Assembly: GCA_025331445.1 (NCBI GenBank)
Contig: JAIWNE010000106.1
Span: 52,459 to 116,458 of the forward strand
Length of the DNA stretch: 64,000 bases
Reading direction: 5' to 3'
DNA from: Blakeslea trispora
Lineage: Eukaryota > Mucoromycota > Mucoromycetes > Mucorales > Choanephoraceae
Shown here: in pieces, positions 54,598 to 64,000 of the stretch
Numbering within the stretch: the stretch's first letter is position 1
How the letters are laid out: the number at the start of each line of letters is the position of its first letter
Position numbers and translations under genes: made by a program
Notes under the pieces: generated by a model
Told to the model about the DNA's origin: nothing
Database searches by the model: none
The model's input: only the letters and a program-made list of their open reading frames with translations

Positions 54598-57200
54598 TAC
54601 GAAGACCTTTCATGCTGATTTTTAAACCATAGATTTGTTGATAGCAATAATAAAAACAAGGTTTGCTTTAACTCTTTTTTATTATTATTATTTTCTTGAG
54701 ATAATCGAAAAAAGAAATCACCATTAGAGTTCAGTGTTACTTGTCGTAACCCTTAAGTCACTTGAATGGCGTGATGCTTTAACGGATAGATAGGTTTCGA
54801 TTACAAAGAGTGTGAAAACAGTAGGTTATACAAAGCAAGGAACGATTGTTTAAACAAAAAGGATACAATAGAAACGCTTTTAATTCATTCCCGATCAAGG
54901 CACACAAGACCTACAGTTTTTGACGTATTGTGCTTTGACAGCTTCTTTCTATTTCTTTCCTTCTCTTTATTATCTCAAAGGGATTATAGCTTAAAATGAC
55001 AGCCTATGATAAGTGTATATAAATATATCTCAATTCATAATATAATATATATATAAATAATATATATTAATTGACAACTTTCTTTTTTTTTTCTTACTCC
55101 TGTCTTTTATGGTAAGGCATCAAGACTAGAATAAACTCCGAAGAATACTAACGTTCATCCATGTCAGGTTTTGTTTATAATTGATAATTTTATTTCAATT
55201 AAACAAAAGTAGGCATAAAGCGGTTTCTTGTAAGTCAGAATAGGAGGAGAACAAGAGCGAGTTTTCTTTTATTGTTTGTTATAAATCATATTTCTTCAGT
55301 TCTCATTTCTCTGTCAGATCAAGCAGAGTTAATTTATGTTGTCAAAAATAAAAATAAAAAATGGTTACACAATCATGCTGCTTACAAACAAACATTCTGT
55401 ATTAAAATGAAACCCTTGTTCAGCACCAATCTATAACAACTTTAAATAGACTCAAGCAAAATGAAATTTCTTTTTTTAGTGACCGAGGAAATAAATCGGA
55501 GTCAAGCAATTCATACAGACTTTTTTTTTGTCTGAGCGCTTCCATGGTCTAGGACCAACTCGTTCTTTTTTTAAAAAAAAAGTGGAATGCAATTCCTAAT
55601 TGCCTAAATTTCTTCCTTTCTGATCTAAAGTAAAGTCAGTCTTGTAAACAGAAAAAGAAAAAGGTCCTCAACTTCAATTCGCGATGTACTCGACATTATG
55701 TTACCATGGCAACTTGTATGTTAATCACGTGCTTTATTTTCTTTTCCTTTTTTTTTCGATCTATAATACCATCACTTTAGGGATAAAAGAAGGATGGGCT
55801 TTCTTTACTTGAGAAAAGGGGCTCTCTCTTGTAGAGTACCAAAAAGGGGAAAACACACGCAATTCTTACTCGAGCTGACTTTGTATTGCATGCATATCCT
55901 CAAACCCATTATCGAGATACAATAGTCATATACCATTTATATAAAGCACGCTATCCAGCCGAGCAAATAAAAATAAAATAGTAGAAAGGGGATACCTGCT
56001 TATTAAAACACATGTATATTTCAACTTGTCTATAATATATGTTATATTATGATAAATAACGTGCACACATATTCAATAAGCACAACAATACCTGTAAGTG
56101 CAATTAGATATATATATGCATTTGTATGTATATCCCTTGAAACGCTACACTAGAAGTAGGAATAGAATTAGCTTTTTCGGCTAAATTATCATTCATGACG
56201 ACATGTCTGCAGTCAATCCTCTCTCGCTCTCTGTTTCATTCTACTGTATCGCAGAAAAAAGAAAGCTTAATTTTACTTTTTTTTTTATGTACAGCATTAA
56301 TATTATTACGTAAAAGCAACTACAGAAATGCATTCAAAAAGTTCCACCAAGGCTTTTATCCGAAATTAGATAAAAAAAAAAGAAAGAAAAAAAGGACTTG
56401 GTGTACTTTGGTATAAAGGCTAGTTTGACTATTATGTCTTTATTTCTTTTTGAAAAACAACCAATAGTACAAGTCTAAATGATAGATTACTTGAGTTCTT
56501 TCAATCGTTCTTGATTTATCAATATAGACATGTAGTAGTCTGCTATGCATAGAAGGAAATCTTTATAGACAAATACAATAGCAAGCCTTGTAGTGTATTT
56601 TTGATTCATGTATGGCTTTATGAATATTCTTATTAATGGTATCCAAGCGGCTTATGACTCATCTAATAATTATTGTAGTCAATCTCATTGTTCCTTTAAA
56701 CAAGCATTTAAGAGATATTTTTCATAGTAAAAGAATTTTGCTCGAGAGTAGGGGATAAATCAAATATTATACAACAGTTGCTTTATTTAAGAAGTATTCA
56801 TATTCTTGAGAAATACACTCTTGTATCAAATATTCTTAAATCGAGTGACTTACTGTATCAAGATGGCCATAGAAATGATAGTGTCTTGTATCCTTTTTTG
56901 TGGCTGTCGTTCTGTCTACAGAGAAAGAAGCATGCTGTGTTTCTTCTTAGCATATGTACGTATTGAAGGCAAAAGAGGAAGGGGGACAAGTTTTATTCTA
57001 TACTGTAATACAAACGAGTACTAGAGATTATAACTGTCTTGACTGAGTTACAAATCACACAAAAGCATTTTATGCAAAGTTCAATGTTGGTTATGGGTAT
57101 GCGTGTACTGTTTATAGTGTACACATCAATATATAAAAAAAGACAAGAAATCGCTTCTTTTTTTTTAATTATACCAAAAAATAAAATAGCACGAATCTGA
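54598..57200. other. Long intergenic region
   Basis: About 2.6 kb, very AT-rich (for example AT-only stretches near 55020-55075). No supported gene, no tRNA-like fold noticed. It probably contains the 3' UTRs of the ALG12-glutaredoxin and HSF-type genes plus spacer. Confidence 0.5.
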
Positions 57201-58488
57201 TTATGACTTATTATCATTGCTATTGTAGGTATTTAAAAAGTCGTCCATATTGATATAATCCAAAGGATTGTTGTTGTTGTTGTTGCTGTTGTTGTCAGTC
57301 ACAAGTGAATCTATGAGTTCAGTTGAAGCAGGCTGTGACAAATCATAATAGCTTGTATTTATCAGTTGATTAAATAAGGCTGGACTTGTCTGCGCTAAAC
57401 CGAGTAATTCTTGAAATTGTGGTAGATTGATAAGAGAGGATAGGTCATTTGAAGAAGAAGAAGAAGTGGGTGTATCTAATGACGATGGTGAATAACACAA
57501 TTGATAACATCATCTTTCTTTCTTTTTACCTAACAAATCTTTTTTGTCTGATCATTCAACGCAATGGCTGCCTGAAGATCAGCTGTAGCAGGTGTACTGG
57601 AAGAAACGATGATATCCGATGGAGGTGAATTAAGGCGTGTTTGCTTTAAGGGTGGTTCCTCCACACCATCCTCTGTTGTTGTATGTTCTCGCTTTTTACT
57701 TTTATTCAGCTGAGTGTCCTCTAGCAGATACTGTCTTTTACGTGAAATATGCTTGTTTTTATCGTTTGAAAAGACAGATGCCAAGAATCGCAAGATCTTG
57801 TCGATCGTCTCTTGATGGCGATGATGGCGTTCTCTTGAGGCTAGATTCTCACGCCAAAGGATCTGGTTATCTGTCTGCACCAACTTGAGTTCTTTACTGA
57901 TACTGGTCTGATGCTTTTTGATGGCTGCAATTTCATCCAAGATCTGATGCATATCCACACCTGCCTCTTTCTCTTCGGGATCACGGCCCTTTTTACGGGT
58001 GACCAACAAGAGGAGATCGGGTTGATTCTGTTGAAAGTGAGGGTTTTTGAATTCCCATTGCTCTGACTCTGTTTCTCCTATAGTCTGGAGATGAGGTACT
58101 TTATGAAATCCATACATATTGAGCTGTCGAACAAACGAAGAAAAGTTGCAATGTTTAAAGAATCGAGGCAGCACTTTCTTGGCAAACTCTTCATGACGCA
58201 CTACAATAAAAGAAAGACCATGATCAGACCAACGAATCAACTCGTCTGTGGAGTGATCATCCACCATACTATATTGCTCATTAGATTGCTTTCTTTCTTT
58301 TGGTTTAAAGGAGATTATTACTTGTAAAGTTTGTTTAGAAAAGCAGGTACATTTTGAAGTTTGTTGCGTTGTAAGGTTGGATTCAATACCATTTTTGTGT
58401 TGGGTAAAGTAGCACTAGAACTAGGCGGATTAGGGCTAGGTGCAATAGAACTCAATAAAGGAGCAATGGTATTGGGATTTTGACTCAT
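57201..58488 (-). CDS. Heat shock factor-type transcription factor
   Basis: Binds heat-shock elements and activates stress genes. Three exons, from ATG 58488 (MSQNPNTIAPLLSSI), about 400 residues. The HSF DNA-binding domain is VPAFLNKLYNMVDDHSTDEL, IRWSDHGLSFIVVRHEEFAK, and VLPRFFKHCNFSSFVRQLNM plus YGFHKVP; an intron splits the domain after KLYN. The oligomerisation heptad region covers MHQILDEIAAIKKHQTSISK and QTDNQILWRENLASRERHHR. A basic stretch (SKKREH) and an acidic, N-rich C-terminus (DYINMDDFLNTYN) follow, which could be an activation domain. The yeast and fungal Hsf1 proteins are usually longer (600-830), so this is a compact member, or an Hsf-like paralogue such as Sfl1/Hsf2. Converging upstream neighbours: the intergenic gap to PEX2 is about 175 bp, divergent. 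Confidence 0.9.
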
Positions 58489-58663
58489 TAGAATTCTTTC
58501 TTTTTTTTTAGTAGAAAAAACACAAGAAAAAAAAAAGCCTCTAACATTTTTTTTAAAGGCAATTGTTACATGTCAATATCGGAATTTACTCAATCATATC
58601 ATTGTAGTCATCTCACTTTCTTCCATGTGAATTTTTTTTTTTTTTTATTTTATATTCTTGATT

Positions 58664-59858
58664 ATGCTTCGTTTACCTTCGCAACCACCTACACCAGAAT
58701 GGACTTCTAGTTGGAAAGAAATACAACCTGCACTTGATAAAGTGAGGCAATCCTTGACTACCCTAAAGACGTCATCACTCAAAGTGATGCGAGTAAGCCA
58801 ATTGGATTCAGATCTGCTTGATTTAGAACTTTTGGATATTTTGAAGGAACAACTATGGAAAGCACTCTCATGCCTAAAAGTAAACACCTTTTTTCTTTTC
58901 TTTTCTTTTCTTTTCTTTGATGACTGACTTTTTTAGCTGAATAGCCTACACTCAAAGAAACTTTTGAACCTGAATGGTTGGCTCTGTTAAATCTAATTCT
59001 ATTTAAATTCTCTATTTATGATGCTTCAGCAAGTTATGGTGCTCAACTACAAAACCTGATTTACCGAGATGAACGATACCATACTGGCCAATGTAAGTCT
59101 TGTTAAGAAAAAGAAAGAAAGCAATGGGCTTATAGGATATCAAGTGGCCTTGACAAAAGATAGACCTTTAGCACAGTGGCAAAAAATAGCATTTGGTATT
59201 TTGACAGTAGGTGGTCAGTATGGATGGACACGACTGAATCGTCATGTGACCTCAAGAGGGTGGGGTGAATTAGAGAGTGAGGACAGACGAAACAAGATCT
59301 ATCGATGGTTACAGACAGGTGAAAAGTACTGGAAAGCATCTTCCTTGGTCAACTTTCTGATCTTTCTCTGGAATGGCAAACACCGTACCTTGATTGACAG
59401 AGCCTTAAGGATGCGTCTCGTCTATGCCAAGAAGTCAATGAACCGACAAGTCAGCTTTGAATTCCTCAATCGACAGATGGTGTGGCATGCTTTCACGGTA
59501 AGCATAGAATAACAAGAAGGGCTACCAGCCTACTTATAGTTAAGCATAGGAATTTCTGTTGTTTCTCGTGCCCTTGATTAACCTAGAGAAACTCAAGATG
59601 AGAATGATGCGTACACTACTACCCAAATCCTATCTGGTTCAAAATGGATATGATCAGCTACCCTCTCATCAATGTGCTATCTGTCATGATCAACAAAAGA
59701 CACAGGATATGACTGTTCATAACCCTTATCAGACAAATTGTTGTCATCTCTACTGCTATTACTGTATACAGTCTAAAATGGCCATCTTTGGTGATGAATG
59801 GCCCTGTTTACGCTGTGGTGAGAAAGTGACTCAGATTGAACCTTTTCTTGATAAATAA
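58664..59858 (+). CDS. PEX2: Peroxin-2 (PEX2), RING-finger peroxisomal ubiquitin ligase
   Basis: RING subunit of the peroxisomal PEX2-PEX10-PEX12 ligase that recycles the PTS1 receptor. Four exons, start at ATG 58664. Exon 1: PTPEWTSSWKEIQPALDKVR then VMRVSQLDSDLLDLELLDIL, the N-terminal Pex2/Pex12 block (QLDxxLLDxEL). Exon 2: PEWLALLNLILFKFSIYDAS to LIYRDERYHTGQ. Exon 3 starts at 59172 (QWQKIAFGILTVGGQYGWTR). Exon 4: EFLLFLVPLINLEKLKMRMM, then the C-terminal RING: CAICHDQQ, HNPYQTNCCHLYCYYCI, CLRCGEKV. The second intron is not obvious: the near acceptor at 59146-59147 creates an in-frame TGA, while the acceptor at 59170-59171 gives a clean join, and I use the latter. Its stop is 5 bp from the convergent TAF13 stop. 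Confidence 0.87.
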
Positions 59859-59863
59859 ATGCT

Positions 59864-60326
59864 TTATTCTTCTGCTTCCATCTCCTTTTCATCAAACACT
59901 TGTTTTGCTCTTCTAATATCTTCAGACATGTACAGCAACTCTTCTACTCTTGCCAACTTCTTAGGATCATTTCTCAGCACAAACTTGAAATCTTCAACTC
60001 GCACTTTGCCTCGATTGTCGCCTACCATCGATGCCTTTTGACACTATCCAGTTTTTTTTTTTTTAGTGTAAATAAAGAAAAAACAAAAAAATTAACTTGC
60101 CATTTCCGTAATATAGTCAATCACTAAATCATCCATCACAGCTACTGAATCGGCAGCAGGATTGGCCACATCACCAAAACCATACATGAGTAATTTCACT
60201 ATGCTCATCAGTTTTTCTTCTTTCTTACTAAAGAAAAAAAAAGAAGACCTTACAGTCTTTTGAAAACATGCCCTTTCGCACTGTCTTTCTTCTGCCAGGT
60301 CCAATGTTCTCTTTGAGTTCGTTCAT
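59864..60326 (-). CDS. TAF13: TFIID subunit TAF13
   Basis: Histone-fold subunit of the general transcription factor TFIID; pairs with TAF11 in the nucleus. The histone-fold is clear: VKLLMYGFGDVANPAADSVA, VMDDLVIDYITEM, then the second half GDNRGKVRVEDFKFVLRNDP and KKLARVEELLYMSEDIRRAK, ending DEKEMEAEE. The start ATG 60326 gives GPGRRKTVRKGMFSKD, the family's FxKD lead-in. Length about 125 residues, near yeast Taf13 (167) and human (124). Intron 2 (60035-60100) has a GC-AG boundary. The join of the first exon to the histone fold is not resolved: no canonical GT-AG pair gives an open frame from FSKD to the next exon. Either an uncommon splice site or a sequence error is possible; identity is not in doubt. 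Confidence 0.85.
60035..60100 (-). other. GC-AG intron in TAF13
   Basis: Exon ...GAAATG joins GCATCGATG across a 66-nt intron beginning GCAAGTTAATTT and ending TGTCAAAAG. GCAAGT is the known strong form of GC donors. The nearby GT (four bases in) would shift the frame. Confidence 0.65.
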
Positions 60327-60456
60327 ATCAGTGAGGAAAACGAAACAAAAAAAAAGAAAAAATCCTTTAATGGTTCTTATTTCGACTCGGACACATATTT
60401 AGGTTGCATAAAGATGCAATACGTGGCCCCTTTTTTTTTTCTCTCTTTTATTCATC

Positions 60457-62314
60457 ATGTGGAAATTACCTTGTATTTTAGCTGCCATCACACTTGTGCA
60501 TGCTTCTGCCATCAAAGGCATATCACCAGACCGTAATGTAATTAACATAAGAGACATAAACCCTTCTTCCTCTTTCTATTATATCTAACATATGATATTG
60601 ATGTAGAACTTCAACACTATCAACCCACGGGGGCAAACAGTTGGACTTGTCTAGATGGGAGCAAAGTTATTTCTTTTGATGCTATCAATGACGACTATTG
60701 TGATTGTCCAGATGGGTCAGATGAACCAGGTACATCCGCTTGTCCCAACAGTGTCTTTTATTGCCATAACCAAGGCCATGTACCTGCCTACCTCAAATCA
60801 TCCGCTGTCAACGACGGTGTATGTGATGAAGCCTGCTGTGACGGCTCAGACGAAAACGGTCTGTTGATCACTTGTCCTGACCGCTGTGAACAAGTCGGTC
60901 GAGTCTATCGAGAACAACAGGCTCAGTCTCAACTGGCTGCTAAAGCAGGACTTCAGGTCAAGCAGCAATGGATCGATGAGGCAGAGAAGCAGATGCGTCT
61001 CTGGAGAGATGATCAAACAAAGCTAGAAGATGAACTCGTCTTGAAGCAGTCTCGTCTTCTCTCTTTAAAACGCGACTTGGAGCAGTTGGAATCCTTGGCT
61101 GAAAAGAAAAAGCCAAAGCGCGTCTGTCAATCAAGCGTATTGGATATAGCTACCCTCAAGCATGACGTTACCATACTTCAGAGAGAGCTGAGTACTCTTC
61201 GCCAGATCTTGGCTGACATGAAGCGAGACCATAATCATAACTATCATGATATGGCTGTGAAGAGTGCTATTGCTGGATTTGATGAATTTGAGACTCGGTT
61301 TGCTGAGATTGAATCGGAGGTGGAAGAAGATTTAAAATCCATGGAGACCCGAGAAGAATTTGAAGAAGAAGAGGAGGAGGAAGAGGAGGAAGAGGAACCC
61401 AAAGAAGGTGAAAAACAAGAAGAGACGTCTGAACTAAACACAAAAGGTAATCTAAAGTCTGCTCGGCTTGAACATGCAATGACTCACTTCATTGTTAGGT
61501 AAGCAAAAGACACCCTTGGGTAGTCTACTTGGTACATTGGATTCTCTTCTACCTAATACACTTAAGCCAAGTGTATTAAAGAATTGGATACCTAAAGAAA
61601 AAAATCAAAAGATAACAAAGAGTGACCTTGACCATTCAACAGGTGCTTTTCTCATTATCATTACAAGATACGTTTTTAATGTCTGTTTGTTAACTATTCT
61701 TTTTCTTATAGCCTTGGAAGAATTGCGTAAACAAGTACAAGAGACTGAAAATGAAATCAACACATTGAATCAAGATGTAGAAAAGATCAAGAAGGATTTA
61801 GCCTTTGATTATGGTCCTCAAAAGGAATGGTTGAAGCTTAAAGATGTCTGTGTTGAAAAGGATGAAGGAGAGTAAGTGATGGACAGGATGACCAGCATAT
61901 ATATACTGACAAAAAATCATGTTAGGTATACCTATTCTCTCTGTTTCCTTGGTGCAGCTCATCAAAAGAGTAACAAGGATAGTACACGCACTTATTTGGG
62001 GTAAAAAAAAAAAAAAGATTGTAGATGGTATTCATAAAGACATCAGAGACTCATCCCTGTTTTGCTAATATAGTCAATTCGAAAAACATGATGGTTATCA
62101 TACCCATCTTCATACACACGGTACACGTTGTTGGAATGGACCGGAAAGAAGCGTCAAGGCTACCATTGAATGTGGCATCAAGAATGAGATTATTGAAGTC
62201 TCTGAGCCCGAGAAATGTGAATATCATTTCCGTTTGTTATCACCTGCTGTCTGTCAACCCGAGGTTGAACCTATTATCGAAACCTCAAAGACACCTAAGC
62301 ATGAGGAACTTTAA
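60457..62314 (+). CDS. GTB1: Glucosidase II beta subunit (PRKCSH/GTB1)
   Basis: Non-catalytic subunit of ER glucosidase II, which trims glucose from N-glycans. Start ATG 60457; signal peptide MWKLPCILAAITLVHASA. Five or six exons, about 540 residues. LDL-receptor-class-A-like motifs: FDAINDDYCDCPDGSDEPGT and VNDGVCDEACCDGSDENG. A coiled coil (QWIDEAEKQMRLWRDDQTKL, KHDVTILQRELSTLRQILAD) and an E-rich tract follow, then another coil (LEELRKQVQETENEINTLNQ). The C-terminal mannose-6-phosphate-receptor-homology domain includes YTYSLCFLGAAHQKSN, the exon beginning at about 62073 (QFEKHDGYHTHLHTHGTRCW, NGPERSVKATIECGI) and CEYHFRLLSPAVCQPEVEPI. The protein ends KHEEL, a near-HDEL ER retrieval signal. 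The stop at 62312-62314 lies 40 bp from the convergent RhoGAP gene. Confidence 0.92.
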
Positions 62315-62353
62315 AAAAAAGAATTTTATTATGATGATGATTATTCTACTTGA

Positions 62354-64000
62354 CTAGTAAATTGCCTCCTTGATTGCCATTGATTGACTAGAAGACTGTG
62401 ATCTTACAATAGGTGGTATAGTATTGGTTGTGGTTGTGGCAGGTGTAGCAGTAGCACCAAGTGGTTTTTGATGATAGAGTGTCTCTTCCAACCAATAAGG
62501 ATGTTCTTGAGGAGAGGCAGAGAGATAATGAGGTTCATCATCTGTTTGTACTGCTAGAGAGGGGTATTCATGCGTCGTGTTTTCGTAATTGGTCAAGACA
62601 GCAGCAGGGGAAGAGTGTTGTCGGGGCAAGAGGGGTGGCATCTGATTGGCTGATTGAGAGCGTTTCATCTTGACAACCATCTCACATTTCTTGAGAATAT
62701 GTCTGACATTCATGTCCATATCGGCTTCTTCATAAGACAGATTCTGTAACAAGGGGATGAAATCTTCAGGCACAGTAGCGAACTCTTCCGCATATTGCAT
62801 CATCACCTGAATAGCCTCAATTGCATAAAGTGATTCATCCTTCATAGGGTCCTTACTTTTGGAATACAGAATGTTGGGTGCAATTACGGTAGCCAAGTTG
62901 GTGATATCCATCTTACTACCTCCACCCTTTGGATCCTCTGCAAACTGAGAGACCCATTTCATAAAGGTAAACAAGACTTCCATGGTATCACGATTAGGCT
63001 TGGGCAATAAACAACAAGCCAAATGAGTCACTCGCTTACGATCTGTTTCAGAGTCCAATTCTAATAGGAAAAAAAATTGTCAAGTTGGTCACAAAAACCA
63101 CTAAGGAGGAAGGCCTAGAAGACTTACTTTGAGCCACAATAAACAATTTGTGTAATTTAAAGGTTAAGAGAGGATCAGGTAGCTCTCTCAAGAATTTCTT
63201 GATCAAGGCAGCTACCTGAATAGGTGTCTCATTGATCAATTGAACAGAGGCAGGGTTCTTGTCGATCTCCTCACAGAGTTCTTTTAGTCGACGAATGTTA
63301 CCATTCTTTCGAAAGATACCTTCCACAGACATGTCCATCTGTTTCATAGCGGATATACTTTCATCCACGAAGGAAGGAATCTTGATGATCCTTGTTGGAC
63401 CCACACCTAAATTAGATTCAATTCCATTCTTTTCTACCAAGGTATCGATGGCTACACCAAATGTGCCCTCTAAGAAAAATGGCAATTCAACACCAATGTG
63501 CATATATAAATGAATAGAAATCTTACCTTTTATACGAGGTACTTTCTTGTTACCACCCGCCTTCAGACTGGTCACAAACTTACCCCAAAGAGTAGAATGT
63601 TTATGATCATCAATCAAATCAGCCAATTCCTCCAATGTGAAATGATCATGCAAGATCTCTTGAAGATAGAGTACAGCAATGTGTTTCAACATGAAATGCT
63701 GAAGAGAACCCAATTCAGAGAAATAAAAGCTTTTGGCCATAGGGACAGATTTAGTGTATTTATGGCGACTTTGACGCTGTCCGATCGAGAGTTGCGACAT
63801 CTCTCCTTCCATACCATCATATTGAGAGACACGCTTGACCGAAGTGAGACTGGTGGGTCGACTGGTGTCTTGGCTGTTGGAAGTAAATGCAGTCACAGGA
63901 AGAGGTGTCTCCATCAGAGTAGAACGTTTACCTACCCGGTGTGAATTGGTCACTTTTCGGTTCATGTGTGTGGATTTCATACGTTTAATATCGTTCCAGA
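62354..64000 (-). CDS. RhoGAP-domain protein (5' end beyond window)
   Basis: Accelerates GTP hydrolysis by a Rho-family GTPase. Three exons are visible in about 515 residues. The 5' end is open to the window edge (IKRMKSTHMNRKVTN...), so the protein is probably longer; ATG 63980 is only internal. A helical N-terminal block (GSLQHFMLKHIAVLYLQEIL) precedes the GAP domain: TFGVAIDTLVEKNG, DMSVEGIFRKNGNIRRLKEL with the arginine finger in GIFRKNGN, VAALIKKFLRELPDPLLTF, THLACCLLPKPNRDTMEVLF and MDITNLATVIAPNILYS (the N of the NLA motif). Introns at about 63066-63127 and 63468-63526 join in frame. The C-terminus is disordered and T/P/S-rich. I do not assign an orthologue among fungal Rga/Bem/Lrg proteins. 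Confidence 0.87.

Noticed and set aside
56195..56416. 73-codon plus-strand frame
   Set aside because: Lysine-rich end comes from A tracts; no motif, no splice context.
54598..57200. tRNA or other RNA genes in the intergenic spacers
   Set aside because: No A-box/B-box pair or GGTTCGA-type motif in suitable spacing was found on either strand.
59146..59171. Frameshift or pseudogene status of PEX2
   Set aside because: The TGA appears only with the near acceptor; using the acceptor at 59170-59171 restores an intact frame.

Overview
The window reads as nuclear DNA of an early-diverging filamentous fungus, most likely of the order Mucorales (Mucoromycota). The support is: AT-rich intergenic DNA full of poly-A/poly-T tracts, genes cut by many short GT-AG introns (about 45-110 nt), and a gene content that mixes standard fungal housekeeping genes (SET1, PEX2, TAF13, ALG12, SEY1, AKR1, PAN1-like, OCT1) with two families missing from the usual yeasts: a presenilin and a RalGAP beta subunit. 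Species assignment is inference. No tRNA, rRNA, CRISPR array or intact transposon was seen.

Layout. 1-16.3 kb: a long-chain-base kinase (+) facing an SLC35F-type transporter (-), then a minus-strand run made of an RERD-repeat protein, RalGAP beta, presenilin and a large disordered protein. 16.3-18 kb is non-coding. 18-29.8 kb is dense: SET1 (+), an SGNH esterase of the IAH1 type (+), a BAHD-like acyltransferase (+), a PAN1/EH-domain protein (-) and mitochondrial intermediate peptidase (+). 29.8-41.8 kb is sparse: a PH-domain protein, a homeodomain protein, and three weakly supported small genes or ORFs. 41.8-54.6 kb: a PIN-domain RNase (SWT1-like), AKR1 palmitoyltransferase, SEY1, an arrestin-like adaptor, and an ALG12 gene whose reading frame runs through one intron into a complete glutaredoxin domain. 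57.2-64 kb: an HSF-type factor, PEX2, TAF13, glucosidase II beta and a RhoGAP protein cut by the window edge.

How the genes relate. There are no operons; neighbours are mostly independent. Several act on the ER and secretory route (ALG12, glucosidase II beta, SEY1, presenilin, AKR1, the arrestin adaptor), and others on small GTPases and endocytosis (RalGAP beta, RhoGAP, PAN1). The esterase and acyltransferase, 105 bp apart on the same strand, could form an ester-making/ester-breaking pair. Genes are packed tightly tail to tail: one pair shares stop-codon bases and another is 5 bp apart.

The most notable observations are the ALG12-glutaredoxin fusion, the 15-nt microexon carrying the catalytic serine of the esterase, the fungal presenilin, an in-frame 54-nt intron in the homeodomain gene, and a GC-AG intron in TAF13. 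All splice models were made by eye from frame continuity and family motifs.
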